Assembly: GCA_934500835.1 (NCBI GenBank)
Contig: CAKSTR010000005.1
Location: forward strand, 186,001-250,000
Reading direction: 5' to 3'
Length of the DNA stretch: 64,000 nucleotides
DNA from: an uncultured Paracoccaceae bacterium
Lineage (GTDB): Bacteria; Pseudomonadota; Alphaproteobacteria; Rhodobacterales; Rhodobacteraceae
A model generated the notes under the pieces. That model made no database searches. It worked only from the letters and a program-made list of their open reading frames with translations, and had not been told where the DNA came from. A program made the translations under genes and the position numbers. Positions 16,176-25,506 of this stretch are shown one piece after another. Numbering within the stretch: the stretch's first letter is position 1; every line of letters starts with the position of its first letter.

Positions 16176-18674
16176 ATGAAGACGCATGTGAAGGCGCTGG
16201 TTGTAGGCGGTGGCGCGGTGGGCACGGGGATCGCCTACCATCTGGCGAAGGCCGGCTGGGACACCATGCTGGTCGAGCGGGACGAACTGACCTCAGGCTC
16301 GACCTGGCATGCGGCGGGCCTGCTGCCCCTGTTCAACATGTCCTATGCGACGACCCATATCCACAAATACTCGGTCGATTTCTACAAATCGCTTGAGGCC
16401 GAGACCGGGCTGAACGCGGGCTTCTATGTCGTTGGCAACCTGCGGATGGCGCAGCGGCAAGAGCGGATGGACGAATACATGCTGTATTCCTCGGTGGCCG
16501 AGACCGCCGGCGTCTACCATGAATTCCTGACGCCGAAAGAGATGAAGGACCGCTGGCCGCTGTTGCGGACCGATGATCTGGTCGGCGCGCTTTTCCACCC
16601 GCAGGACGGCTATATCAACCCGGCCGATGTGACGCAGGCGATGGCCAAGGGTGCCCGCCAGCGCGGCGTGACGATCGAGCGCAAGATCCAGGTCGACGCC
16701 TATCGCTGGACCGGCAGCGAGTGGATCGTCTCGGTGACGCGGATGGAGGAGAAGGGCGGGATGCTGGTTCCGTCCGAAGAGAAATACGAAATCCATGCCG
16801 AGCATGTGGTGACGGCGACCGGCAACCACGCGCAGCGCACGGCGCGGCTTCTGGGGATCAAGATCCCGGCGATCCCGGTCGAGCACCAGTATATCGTGAC
16901 CGAACCGGACCCGATGCTGCAGGAATATCGCAAGAACCACCCCGAACACCCGGTTCTGCGCGACGCCGATGCCAAGTGGTATGTGCGCGAGGAGCGCGGC
17001 GGCTGGATCCTTGGTCCTTACGAATACGGCGCCCCCGCCCGGTTCGAATATGACGTGCCCGACAGCTTCCGCGCCGACCTGTTCCCGCTGGACCTTGAGC
17101 GGATCGAGGCGGAATACATGTCGATGATCCACCGTCTGCCGTCCTCGGAAACCGTGGGTCTGAAGGACGATTTCAACGGCCCGATCTGCTATACCCCCGA
17201 TGGCAACCCCCTGGTCGGTCCGGCCCCGGGCCTGCGCAACATGTGGCTGGCCGAAGGGTTCAGCTTCGGCATCACCGCCGCCGGCGGCACCGGACATTAC
17301 CTTGCCCAGTTGATGACCGAAGGCGAGGCCGAGATCGACATGGCCAGCCTTGACCCCAAGCGGTACGGGTCGTGGATGACCACCGAATACGCGGCGCGCA
17401 AGAACGAGGAATGCTACAACCACGTCTTCATCCTGCACCACCCGGATGAAGAGCGCGAAGCCTGCCGCCCGCTGCGCACCGCCCCCGCCTATGATCGCCA
17501 GATCGAGATGGGCGCGCAGATGGGGCAGGTGAACGGGTGGGAGCGGCCGAATTACTACGGCCCGAAGGACGCGCCTGCGACCTTCGACCATGACAGCCGG
17601 TCGTTCCGCCGTGGCGCCTGGTGGCCCTATGCCAAGGCCGAGGCGGAGGCCGTGCGCAACACCGTCGGCATCATCGACGCATCGGCCTTCACCAAGCACC
17701 TGTTGCGCGGGCCGGGGGCGACGGCCTTCCTTGACCATTTCACCTGCAACAAGCTGCCGAACGTCGGCCGGATCAACCTGACCTATGCGTTGACCGAGGC
17801 CGGCACCACGCGGACCGAATACACCATCGTCCGGCTGAAGGAGAACGAGTATTACCTGATCTCGGCCGGGGCCTGGACCGCCTATGACTATGATTTCCTG
17901 CAAAAATGCGCTGACGACTGGATGGCGGGCGGCGGTGGCCACATCGACATCCATGACATCACCACGCAATGGGGCGTCTTCGCGCTGGCCGGGCCGAACG
18001 CAAGGGCATTGCTGAAGGACATCGTGAAGGACCGCGATCCGGCAACGGTGCTGTCGAACAAGCGTTTCCCGTGGCTGAGCTACCGCGACATCGAACTGGG
18101 CATGTGCCCGGTCCGCGCGATCCGTGTGGCCTATACCGGCGAGCTGGGTTGGGAGTTGCATTACCCGATCGAATTCGGCCGCTACCTCTGGGATCTGCTG
18201 TGGTCGGTGGGTGAAAAGCACGGGCTGAAGGGTGTCGGCGCCCGCGCACAGAACTGGCTGCGTCAGGAAAAGAGCTACCGTGCCTTCGGCAACGAGTTGG
18301 GCCGCGACGCGACCCCGCTTGAGGCCGCGCTGGACCGCTTTGTCGACCTGTCCAAGGACTTCCGCGGCAAGGCGAAGATGCTGGAAACCGGCATCCGGTC
18401 GAAATGCGTCACCGTGCTGATCGACGGGCCTTCGGACACCGACCCCTGGGGGAAAGAGGCGCTGATCCATGACGGTCAGAAGGTCGGCCGTCTGACCTCT
18501 GGCGGCTATTCGGTGGCCTTCGGCAAGCAGATCGGCATGGGCTATGTCCGCCCCGATCTGGCCGAGGTGGGCACGAAGCTGAAGGTGAAGATCCAGCTGA
18601 AGGAATGGGATGCGGTGGTGACCGAGGACAGCCCGTTCGACCCGTCCAACGCGCGCATCCGCATCGACGGATAG
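16176..18674 (+). CDS. GcvT-family FAD-dependent dehydrogenase (dimethylglycine dehydrogenase-like)
   Basis: An 832-residue fusion of a DAO-type FAD oxidoreductase and a GcvT folate domain. GGGAVG (11-16) binds FAD; SGSTWHAAGLL follows, with His45 as the expected covalent-FAD residue. The C-terminal half has GcvT features such as YTGELGWELHYP and FGNELGRDATPLEA. The enzyme should demethylate dimethylglycine or sarcosine in glycine-betaine breakdown, moving a one-carbon unit to tetrahydrofolate. The ATG at 16176 follows GGGGAGTCGG. It is clearly paralogous to the gene at 1355, but the two are diverged, suggesting different substrates. Confidence 0.88.
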   Translation: MKTHVKALVVGGGAVGTGIAYHLAKAGWDTMLVERDELTSGSTWHAAGLLPLFNMSYATTHIHKYSVDFYKSLEAETGLNAGFYVVGNLRMAQRQERMDEYMLYSSVAETAGVYHEFLTPKEMKDRWPLLRTDDLVGALFHPQDGYINPADVTQAMAKGARQRGVTIERKIQVDAYRWTGSEWIVSVTRMEEKGGMLVPSEEKYEIHAEHVVTATGNHAQRTARLLGIKIPAIPVEHQYIVTEPDPMLQEYRKNHPEHPVLRDADAKWYVREERGGWILGPYEYGAPARFEYDVPDSFRADLFPLDLERIEAEYMSMIHRLPSSETVGLKDDFNGPICYTPDGNPLVGPAPGLRNMWLAEGFSFGITAAGGTGHYLAQLMTEGEAEIDMASLDPKRYGSWMTTEYAARKNEECYNHVFILHHPDEEREACRPLRTAPAYDRQIEMGAQMGQVNGWERPNYYGPKDAPATFDHDSRSFRRGAWWPYAKAEAEAVRNTVGIIDASAFTKHLLRGPGATAFLDHFTCNKLPNVGRINLTYALTEAGTTRTEYTIVRLKENEYYLISAGAWTAYDYDFLQKCADDWMAGGGGHIDIHDITTQWGVFALAGPNARALLKDIVKDRDPATVLSNKRFPWLSYRDIELGMCPVRAIRVAYTGELGWELHYPIEFGRYLWDLLWSVGEKHGLKGVGARAQNWLRQEKSYRAFGNELGRDATPLEAALDRFVDLSKDFRGKAKMLETGIRSKCVTVLIDGPSDTDPWGKEALIHDGQKVGRLTSGGYSVAFGKQIGMGYVRPDLAEVGTKLKVKIQLKEWDAVVTEDSPFDPSNARIRIDG

Positions 18675-18696
18675 TCGGGCTCTTTCAGGCAAATGG

Positions 18697-18722
18697 GACC
18701 GGGGTCATCAAAGGCCCCGGTC
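18697..18722. terminator. Hairpin after the FAD dehydrogenase
   Basis: GACCGGGG (18697-18704) and CCCCGGTC (18715-18722) form an 8-bp perfect stem 23 bp after the stop. There is no T-run, so it may be a Rho-dependent or mRNA-stabilising structure rather than an intrinsic terminator. Confidence 0.4.
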
Positions 18723-18793
18723 AAGACACTCCGAAGGCTACTGCAAGCTCCTTCGAAGGGATTTGCGCATCCCGCGACGGAGAGGGTTTTCCC

Positions 18794-19096
18794 TCAGGCG
18801 CGGCCTGTCACCTTGGCCCACCACCAGCGGGTCCCGACCAGCAAGAACCGCCAGTCGCGGAAAAACTCCGGCGGTTTGCCTTCGATGGCATGGCCGAGGA
18901 ATTGCAGCGCCCAGCCGATGACGAACAGGGCCAGCGCCCAGGGCCAGAGGCCGGAGACGAAGGCCGACAGCAGCCCAAGCGCCAGCGAAACCACGATCAT
19001 CGGGATGCCGATGGCATGGGTCAGCTGGTTCCAGCGGTTCCTGTGGCTTTGCTTGTAGTCCTCGACCCAGTCCTGCATCGGTCTTCCGCCCAGCAT
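18794..19096 (-). CDS. Mpo1-like (DUF962) membrane protein
   Basis: A 100-residue protein with two hydrophobic segments. DWVEDYKQSHRNRWNQLTHAIGIP and LQFLGHAIEGKPPEFF match the DUF962/Mpo1 family, whose yeast member is an Fe(II)-dependent dioxygenase acting on 2-hydroxy fatty acids; His residues in SH, THAIG and GHAIEG would be ligands. The start at 19096 is preferred because GAGGGGGGG lies upstream and MLGGRPMQDW suits the family; ATG at 19078 is the alternative. It sits alone, convergent with the upstream dehydrogenase. Confidence 0.75.
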   Translation of the reverse strand: MLGGRPMQDWVEDYKQSHRNRWNQLTHAIGIPMIVVSLALGLLSAFVSGLWPWALALFVIGWALQFLGHAIEGKPPEFFRDWRFLLVGTRWWWAKVTGRA

Positions 19097-19165
19097 GGCT
19101 GCCCCCCCTCGGTTTCCGGTGAAACTTTGCGCCCGGCGCAAGGGTCTGGCAAGCCTGACCCCGGG

Positions 19166-20149
19166 TCAGCCGAAACGGCCGGCCCATGTGGGTTGCAGAT
19201 CGCCCGGTTGCGGGCTGGCAAGGTAGACGGCGCGGGCGATGGCGCGGGCAAGGCAGGTGGCGGCGGCATGGCCGATCTGGAAGGTGTCAGTGACCGGGTC
19301 GGCCAATGGGCGCAGGCCGGTTGCGGCCGCAAAGACCAGATCGCCGTCCAGGGGCGTGTGCGCGGGCACCAGCGCCCGCGCCATGCCGTCATGCGCGGCC
19401 ACGGCCATGCGTTGCGCCTGCGCCTTGGTCAGGGTGGCATCGGTGGCGACGATGGCGATGGTCGTGGCCTCGCCGATCCGCTTCTGCGGCAGCGGAGTGT
19501 CTTGCAAGGACGTGGCCGCAGGGCCGAGGCCGCCGAATTCGGCGCCTTCCTCAAAGGGGGCAGCCCAGAACCGGCCGGTGCCGGCGGTGGCGGAGCCAAG
19601 GGCATTCACCGCGACAAGGGCGCCGACCGTGATGCCCGAGGGCAGAACGCAGGAGGCCGACCCAAGGCCGCCTTTCAGCGTGCCCGTCATGGCGCCAAAG
19701 CCCGCACCGGCGGTGCCGAGGGTGAAATCTTCGGCAGCCTCAACGAAGGCGCTGCGGCCAAGGGCGGGGTAGGGGCTGTCGGTCCAACCCTTGTCGCCGC
19801 CGTTCAGAAGGTCGAACAGGATCGCGCCGGGGACGATCGGCACCCGCAGGGGACCAACGGGGAACCCCCGATCCGCCGCCCTGAGCGCCGCCATGATCCC
19901 CGTGCCCGCATCCAGCCCGAAGGCCGACCCGCCGGACAGGAACAGGGCATCCACCCGGTCCACCAGCCGATCCGGGGCCAGAAGATCGGTCTCGCGGGTG
20001 CCGGGTGCTCCGCCCATGACATGCACGGCCGCCACCAGGGGGCGCGGTCCGGTCAGCACGGTGACGCCCGAGCGAAGGCGGGGCTCCTGCGCATTGCCGA
20101 CAAGAATCCCCGGCACATCGGTGATCAGGTTGCGCTTTCCCGGCCGCAT
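19166..20149 (-). CDS. P1-family peptidase (DmpA/S58-like aminopeptidase)
   Basis: A 327-residue protein of the DmpA/BapA-like P1 peptidase family, which cleaves itself and uses a new N-terminal nucleophile. Family features are NLITDVPGILVGNA at the start, FLSGGSAFGLDAGTGIM near 90-106, and EATTIAIVATDATLTKAQ near 245-262, where TT marks the probable processing site. Substrates may be N-terminal amino acids or amides; they cannot be predicted. The ATG at 20149 is clean. The gene follows the zinc-ribbon gene on the same strand with a gap of about 60 bp. Confidence 0.8.
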   Translation of the reverse strand: MRPGKRNLITDVPGILVGNAQEPRLRSGVTVLTGPRPLVAAVHVMGGAPGTRETDLLAPDRLVDRVDALFLSGGSAFGLDAGTGIMAALRAADRGFPVGPLRVPIVPGAILFDLLNGGDKGWTDSPYPALGRSAFVEAAEDFTLGTAGAGFGAMTGTLKGGLGSASCVLPSGITVGALVAVNALGSATAGTGRFWAAPFEEGAEFGGLGPAATSLQDTPLPQKRIGEATTIAIVATDATLTKAQAQRMAVAAHDGMARALVPAHTPLDGDLVFAAATGLRPLADPVTDTFQIGHAAATCLARAIARAVYLASPQPGDLQPTWAGRFG

Positions 20150-20210
20150 CGCGCCCTCCTCTTTCAGGGCAGACTAGCGGTTTTGGCGGGACGAGGCGAC
20201 TGGCCGGCGG

Positions 20211-20537
20211 TCAGAAATCGAAGAGTTCGGACAGGAAGCTGTCGCGCCGCTTGCGCTTGCCATGGCGGCGATCGTCATCATCATCGTCGTCGTCATCGCG
20301 GGACCGGCGGCTTTCGGTGCGGGCCGGGCTGCGCGGCTCGGGCTGGTAGACCGGGGGCGGGGCGGCATTGCGCATGTCGGCGGCAAGCGGCGCGGGGGCA
20401 AAGCTGCCCGACCGTTCGATGATCTTGTCCAGCTCTCCCCGATCCAGCCAGACCCCGCGGCATTTCGGGCAATAGTCGATCTCGACCCCGCCGCGATCTG
20501 CCAGGACGAGCGTTTCACCATCCACCGGACATTGCAT
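20211..20537 (-). CDS. TFIIB-type zinc-ribbon protein
   Basis: A 108-residue protein. The N-terminal zinc ribbon has CPVDGETL and CPKCRGVWLDRGELDKI, the zf-TFIIB pattern found in many small bacterial proteins of unknown role. The middle is low-complexity and the C-terminus is charged: a DDDDDDDD run within an Arg-rich segment (SRRSRDDD, RRHGKRKRRD). The ATG at 20537 (MQCPVDGE) has GGGAG upstream and matches the usual start; ATG at 20555 is six codons longer. It is divergent from the phytase-like gene. Confidence 0.75.
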   Translation of the reverse strand: MQCPVDGETLVLADRGGVEIDYCPKCRGVWLDRGELDKIIERSGSFAPAPLAADMRNAAPPPVYQPEPRSPARTESRRSRDDDDDDDDDRRHGKRKRRDSFLSELFDF

Positions 20538-20764
20538 CCTGTTGCTCCCGTTCATGTTTCCGATCTTTACATGGGGCGCGGATCGCGGCCCGCAAGGGCG
20601 CGTCGGTGGAATGGCGATTTGTCGCCGTCTCTGGCGCGGCCTCGGGCCGGACCGGGCCCTGGCTTCGGCCGGCGGTTTAGCAGAAGCGTCATGCCTGCTT
20701 CGTCCCCGTGTTACCTTCGCGCGCCATTCCTCTGCGGGATTTCAACTGTCCCGGGGAACGTCCC

Positions 20765-22939
20765 ATGCCTGCCCGTCATCTCATCCTGTCTTCGGCCTCG
20801 GCGCTGGCGCTGCTGGCTGCGCTGCCGGCCGCTGCCGACCCGGTGTTCAACCGCGTCTCTGCCTTCGCCACGCCGAACAACATGGCCGAGGGCGAGGACC
20901 GCGACCGAGCCACCAGCGCCGAGATCATCACCGCGACCGAAGACGGCATGACGCTGATCTATTCGGACAGCCCGCTGGGTGTGATCGGGCTGGTCGACAT
21001 CACCGATCCGGCCCAGCCGAAGCCGCTTGGCAACATCGACGTGGGCGGAGAGCCGACGACCACCGTCATCATCGGCGGCACGGCCTTTGCCGGGGTGAAC
21101 ACCTCGGAAAGCTATACCGCCCCGTCGGGCAAGCTGGTCTCGGTCGATATCGCGGCGAAGAAGATCGTGGCGGAATGCGATATCGGCGGCCAACCCGATT
21201 CGGTCGCCAAGGCGCCTGATGGCAGCTTCATCGCCATCGCCATCGAGAATGAGCGCGACGAAGATGTGAATGATGGTGCGCTTCCGCAGATGCCGGCGGG
21301 CTTTGTCGTCAAGCTGCCGGTCAAGGATGGCGCGCTGGAGTGTGCCGGTCTGCAGAAGATCGACGTGACCGGCCTTGCTGCGGTTGGCGGCGAAGACCCC
21401 GAGCCCGAGTTCATCGCCGTGAACGAGGCCGGCGAGATCGTGGTGACCCTGCAGGAGAACAACCACATCGTCGTCATCGGTGCCGATGGTGCGGTGGCCA
21501 GCCATTTCAGCGCCGGCACCGTCGATCTGGACGGTGTCGACACCAAGAAGGACGGCAAGCTGGACTTCACCGGCAAGATGGAGGGCGTCGCGCGCGAACC
21601 CGACGGGGTGAAATGGATCGACACCGACCATTTCGCCACCGCCAACGAGGGCGACTGGCAGGGCGGCTCGCGCTCTTTCACCATCTGGAAGAAGGACGGC
21701 ACGGTCGTCTACGAATCCGGCGCCAGCCTTGAGCGCGAGATTGCCGCCATCGGCCATTACCCGGACTTCCGCAACAAGAAGGGAGCCGAACTGGAATCGG
21801 TCGAAGTGGCGACCTTCGGCGACAAGCGCAGGCTGTTCGTGGCCTCTGAACGGGGCTCGATCATCGGGGTCTATGACCTGACCGATCTGGCGGCACCGGT
21901 GCTGACGCAACTGCTGCCCTCGGGCGTGTCGCCCGAAGGCATGGTGGCGATCCCGGCGCGCAACCTGCTGGCCACCGCGAACGAGGTCGATCTGCGCGAA
22001 GACGGTCTCGCCCCGGCGCATGTCATGCTTTACGCGCTGGCCGAGGGCACGCCGGCCTATCCGATGCTGACCAGCGCCGGGTCTGATCCGCTGATCGGCT
22101 GGGCCGCGCTGTCGGCCCTGGCTGCCGATCCGGCCGCTCCGGGCAAGCTCTATGCGGCGAATGACTCGGTCCTGTCCGGTGCGCCGACGATCTACAGCAT
22201 CGATGCCACCCAGACGCCGGCGCGGATCACCGCGGCGCTGAGTGTCACCCGCGGCGGCGCCCCGGCGCAACTGATGGACATCGAGGGGCTGGCACTGGAT
22301 GGCGAGGGCGGCTTCTGGCTGGCCACCGAAGGGCGCAGCGACAAGATGATCCCGCATGGCATCCTGCATGTGAACGACAAGGGCGAGATCAAGGAACAGA
22401 TAGGCCTGCCGCCGGAGCTGTCCGCCCATGAAACCCGCTTCGGGTTCGAGGGCATCACGGTGCAGGGCGACACGCTTTGGCTGGCGGTGCAGCGTGAATG
22501 GAAGGACGATCCGAAAGGCATGGTCAAGCTGGTCTCCTACAACACCGGGACCAAGGAATGGGGCGCGGTGCACTACCCGCTTGAAACCCCGGCCGAAGGG
22601 GCCTGGGTGGGCCTGTCCGAGATCACCCTGAACGGCGACTGGTTCTACGTCATCGAACGCGACAACCAGATTGCCGACAAGGCCGCGGTCAAGCGGATCT
22701 ACCGCGTGAAGGCTGCCGATATGGTTGCGGCCCCGCTGGGTGGCGCCTTGCCGGTGGTGACGAAGGAACTGGTGCGCGACCTGCTGCCCGATCTGGGGGT
22801 GACCAACGGCTATGTCGTGGACAAGGTCGAGGGCTTTGCCATCGACGCGGCGGGCGCGGGCTGGGTGGTGACCGACAATGACGGCATCGACGACAGTTCG
22901 GGCGAGACCCTGTTCTGGACCATCGGAACCGTCAACTGA
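20765..22939 (+). CDS. Secreted esterase-like-activity-of-phytase family protein
   Basis: A 724-residue protein with a Sec signal (MPARHLILSSASALALLAALPAAADP). The first half looks like a beta-propeller (repeated DITDPAQPKPLG and VDLDG-type blades; choice-of-anchor-I-like). The second half fits the 'esterase-like activity of phytase' family (LMDIEGLALDGEGGFWLATEGR and FGFEGITVQGDTLWLAVQRE). The periplasmic or exported enzyme probably hydrolyses a phosphate ester, but substrate is unknown. The ATG at 20765 puts the signal peptide at the N-terminus; an earlier start at 20708 adds a non-signal extension. It ends at a strong terminator. Confidence 0.8.
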   Translation: MPARHLILSSASALALLAALPAAADPVFNRVSAFATPNNMAEGEDRDRATSAEIITATEDGMTLIYSDSPLGVIGLVDITDPAQPKPLGNIDVGGEPTTTVIIGGTAFAGVNTSESYTAPSGKLVSVDIAAKKIVAECDIGGQPDSVAKAPDGSFIAIAIENERDEDVNDGALPQMPAGFVVKLPVKDGALECAGLQKIDVTGLAAVGGEDPEPEFIAVNEAGEIVVTLQENNHIVVIGADGAVASHFSAGTVDLDGVDTKKDGKLDFTGKMEGVAREPDGVKWIDTDHFATANEGDWQGGSRSFTIWKKDGTVVYESGASLEREIAAIGHYPDFRNKKGAELESVEVATFGDKRRLFVASERGSIIGVYDLTDLAAPVLTQLLPSGVSPEGMVAIPARNLLATANEVDLREDGLAPAHVMLYALAEGTPAYPMLTSAGSDPLIGWAALSALAADPAAPGKLYAANDSVLSGAPTIYSIDATQTPARITAALSVTRGGAPAQLMDIEGLALDGEGGFWLATEGRSDKMIPHGILHVNDKGEIKEQIGLPPELSAHETRFGFEGITVQGDTLWLAVQREWKDDPKGMVKLVSYNTGTKEWGAVHYPLETPAEGAWVGLSEITLNGDWFYVIERDNQIADKAAVKRIYRVKAADMVAAPLGGALPVVTKELVRDLLPDLGVTNGYVVDKVEGFAIDAAGAGWVVTDNDGIDDSSGETLFWTIGTVN

Positions 22940-22972
22940 TCCGCAGTCTACACAGCCGCGTGAACGAATCGG

Positions 22973-23002
22973 CCCCGGGTGCAACGCCCGGGGTCTTTGT
23001 TT
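22973..23002 (+). terminator. Rho-independent terminator after the phytase-like gene
   Basis: CCCCGGG (22973-22979) pairs with CCCGGGG (22987-22993), followed by TCTTTGTTTCG. Confidence 0.8.
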
Positions 23003-23090
23003 CGATTTGTGAAATTGTGGTCTTGACGGCGGGGGGGCTGGCGGGGACATGGTTCCCCGGTCAATCCAGCTGCCAGGATCGAATCCCACC

Positions 23091-23987
23091 GTGAACAGTC
23101 TTGCCCTGCGTCTTGCCGCCTTCGTTGTGATCCCGCTGCTTGCGGCCTGTGGCCCGCGCGCCACCCCCGTGGAACCCCCTTCCGCCGTTCCCGGCTATGA
23201 GGAAATTCAGGATGGCGCCTATGTCATTCCCTCGGTGAACCCGAAGTATCTGATTCCGGGCAACATCAAGGAAGTGGTGCCCTACACCGCCGACGATCCG
23301 GCGGAATCGATCGTGGTCGATGTCTATTCGCGCAAGCTCTACTGGGTGCATGGCGATGGCACGGCGACGCGCTACGGTATCGCCGTGGGGCGCGAGGGCA
23401 TCACCTTCCGCGGCAATGGCTATATCGGGCGCAAGGCGGAGTGGCCAAGCTGGACCCCCACCGCCAACATGATCCGCACCCGCCCCGATCTTTACGCCCA
23501 GTATGCCGGCGGCCTGCCGGGCGGGCTGGAGAACCCCCTGGGGGCCCGGGCGCTGTATCTCTATCGCGGGGGCCGCGACACGATGTTCCGCATCCATGGC
23601 ACCATCGACAATGCCTCGGTCGGGCGGGCCACCAGCGCGGGCTGCATCCGGCTTTTCAACCAGGACGCCATCGAACTGTTCAACAAGGTGCCCAACGGGA
23701 CCAAGGTGAAGGTGCGGACGCTGGAGGAAAGCCTGGCGATCGAGGGGCCCTATATGGATGATGCCTTCGGCCGCGTCATGCCCGACACGCCGGAAAACCG
23801 GCAGAAGAAGATCGAGGACGAGGCAAAGATCGCCGCGAAATTCGAGAATGACCGCGTGGCCGCCGAGAAGGCCAAGGAAAAGCACATGCGCAAGTGCCGC
23901 CGGCAGGGCATTCCCGACGATGATTGCCCGCCCCTGGAACTGAGCGAGATCGAAGCGGTCGAAGAGGCCAGCGACATCTCGAACTGA
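23091..23987 (+). CDS. L,D-transpeptidase lipoprotein (YkuD domain)
   Basis: A 298-residue envelope enzyme with a lipoprotein signal ending in LLAAC (lipidated Cys20). The YkuD catalytic motif is RIHGT (His169) followed by ATSAGCIRLFNQD (nucleophile Cys185). It should form 3-3 cross-links in peptidoglycan or anchor proteins to it. The C-terminal 50 residues or so are charged and coiled (ENRQKKIEDEAKIAAKFEND) and end in a Cys-containing KCRRQGIPDDDCPP. The GTG at 23091 gives a standard 20-residue lipoprotein signal; an in-frame ATG at 23049 would add 14 residues and is a real alternative. Confidence 0.85.
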   Translation: MNSLALRLAAFVVIPLLAACGPRATPVEPPSAVPGYEEIQDGAYVIPSVNPKYLIPGNIKEVVPYTADDPAESIVVDVYSRKLYWVHGDGTATRYGIAVGREGITFRGNGYIGRKAEWPSWTPTANMIRTRPDLYAQYAGGLPGGLENPLGARALYLYRGGRDTMFRIHGTIDNASVGRATSAGCIRLFNQDAIELFNKVPNGTKVKVRTLEESLAIEGPYMDDAFGRVMPDTPENRQKKIEDEAKIAAKFENDRVAAEKAKEKHMRKCRRQGIPDDDCPPLELSEIEAVEEASDISN

Positions 23988-24011
23988 TCTGTGGCACATA
24001 GGGTAAGGAAG

Positions 24012-24038
24012 GGCCGCCTCAGGGGCGGCCTTTCTGTT
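24012..24038 (+). terminator. Rho-independent terminator after the L,D-transpeptidase gene
   Basis: GGCCGCC (24012-24018) pairs with GGCGGCC (24024-24030) around TCAGG, followed by TTTCTGTTT. Confidence 0.85.
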
Positions 24039-24072
24039 TGCGGCTGCGCGCCGGGGCGCTTCTGGCCGGCGG

Positions 24073-24130
24073 CTGGAGGGGTTTTGCACCCCTCCAGACC
24101 TCCCCGCAGGATATTTGCACCAAAGTGAAG
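24073..24130 (+). repeat. GGATATTT-type intergenic repeat, copy 3, with hairpin
   Basis: CTGGAGGGG (24073-24081) and CCCCTCCAG (24089-24097) form a 9-bp stem; GGATATTT (24109-24116) and CACCAAAGTGAAG follow. This is the fullest plus-strand copy and shows the hairpin-plus-core design also seen at 62923-62980. Confidence 0.75.
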
Positions 24131-24163
24131 GCAGGCAGCCTGCAGCGGCGGGCTGCGACGGGC

Positions 24164-24505
24164 CTAGCTGCGGATGACGTAATCCTTCAGGGTGGTCTCG
24201 ATCACCTCCCAGGTGCCGGAGTAGCCGGGGCGGATGATGTAGCTGTCGCCGGCGCGCAGATGGGTGGCAGTTCCGTCGGCATCGGTCAGGATGGAATGGC
24301 CTTCGTGGATGTAGACATATTCCCACTCGTCGTAAGAGACCCGCCACTTGCCCGGGGTGGCCTGCCAGAGACCGCAGTAAAGCCCGTCCACCTCTTCCAG
24401 GTTCCAGGTGGTATGGACCGGATCGCCGGCCAACACCTTTGCGGGGTCGGGGCGGGAGACTTCGGGCTGAACGCCCTTGCGGGTGACGGGTTGCAGAAGG
24501 GACAT
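24164..24505 (-). CDS. Cupin-domain protein (DUF861-like)
   Basis: A 113-residue single-domain cupin. The cupin motif 1 region reads [24 protein letters not shown] ([10 protein letters not shown] near 56-65) and motif 2 follows at [19 protein letters not shown]. The family includes ureidoglycine-type hydrolases and small sugar- or amine-binding cupins. Metal-binding His count is low, so it may be a binding protein rather than an enzyme. The ATG at 24505 has AAAGGAG upstream; an upstream in-frame start at 24610 would cover the divergent panB promoter. Function is not predictable. Confidence 0.75.
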   Translation of the reverse strand: MSLLQPVTRKGVQPEVSRPDPAKVLAGDPVHTTWNLEEVDGLYCGLWQATPGKWRVSYDEWEYVYIHEGHSILTDADGTATHLRAGDSYIIRPGYSGTWEVIETTLKDYVIRS

Positions 24506-24663
24506 CGGCGGCTCCTTTGGTTTTGACCGTATTGGTCTGCGTGGCACAGGTGCCGTCAAGGCCGGGTAAGGGGTGCGGGCGTGCTGCACTGCGGCGCAAT
24601 TGCCTTGCAAGCCCGCGCGCGCTGTGTCCTAAATGCGGGCAGTTCGCCAAAGGAAGGCCAGCC

Positions 24664-25506
24664 ATGAGCGCCACTTCCCCCGTCAGGTCTGTGCTTCCGC
24701 CCGACATCCGCGCCCGCAAGGGCGGCGCGCCGCTGGTTGTGCTGACAGCCTATTCCACGCCGGTTGCGCGACTGGTCGATGCGCATTGCGACATCGTGCT
24801 GGTGGGCGATTCGGTGGGAATGGTGATCCATGGCCTGCCTTCGACCCTTGGCGTCACCATGGAGATGATGATCCTGCACGGCCGCGCGGTGGTTCGGGGG
24901 ACGCAGAAGGCGATGCCGGTGATCGACATGCCGTTCGGCTCCTATGAGGAAAGCCCGCAGCAGGCCTTCCGCAACGCCAGCCGGCTGATGGCGGAAACCG
25001 GCGCCCCGGCGGTGAAGCTGGAAGGCGGGCAGCACATCGCCGAGACCATCGCCTTTCTGACCGCGCGCGGGGTGCCGGTAATGGCGCATGTGGGCCTGAC
25101 CCCGCAGGCGGTGAACACGCTGGGCGGCTACAAGGTCGTTGGCCGGGCCGAAGAGGCCGAGAAGGTCATGGCCGACGCCCGCGCGGTCGAGGAAGCCGGG
25201 GCTTTCTCGGTGGTGCTGGAGAAAGTGCCGGAAGGTCTGGCCGCGCGCATCACGCAAGGCCTGCAGATCCCGACCATCGGCATCGGGGCCGGGGTGCGCT
25301 GCGACGGGCAGGTGCTGGTCGTCGATGACATGCTGGGCCTTTTTACCGATTTCCGCCCGAAATTCGTCAAGCGCTATGCCGAACTGGGCAAAGCCGCCGA
25401 TGAGGCGATTGCCGCCTATGCCGCCGATGTGCGCGCGCGCGCCTTTCCGGCGGCGGAGCACGCATTCCCCGATGAACTGCCCAAGCCCGGAACCGCCAGG
25501 AAATGA
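24664..25506 (+). CDS. panB: 3-methyl-2-oxobutanoate hydroxymethyltransferase
   Basis: A 280-residue ketopantoate hydroxymethyltransferase, the first committed step of pantothenate synthesis (alpha-ketoisovalerate plus methylene-THF). Family signatures: [58 protein letters not shown] and [20 protein letters not shown]. The ATG at 24664 follows AAAGGAAGGCC. The stop overlaps panC by 4 bp. Confidence 0.96.
   Translation: MSATSPVRSVLPPDIRARKGGAPLVVLTAYSTPVARLVDAHCDIVLVGDSVGMVIHGLPSTLGVTMEMMILHGRAVVRGTQKAMPVIDMPFGSYEESPQQAFRNASRLMAETGAPAVKLEGGQHIAETIAFLTARGVPVMAHVGLTPQAVNTLGGYKVVGRAEEAEKVMADARAVEEAGAFSVVLEKVPEGLAARITQGLQIPTIGIGAGVRCDGQVLVVDDMLGLFTDFRPKFVKRYAELGKAADEAIAAYAADVRARAFPAAEHAFPDELPKPGTARK

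Noticed and set aside
16293..18692. 799-residue open frame on the minus strand
   Set aside because: Antisense shadow of the second GcvT-type dehydrogenase, with the same composition signs.
20711..23164. 817-residue open frame on the minus strand
   Set aside because: Shadow of the phytase-like gene; no signal peptide or recognisable domain.
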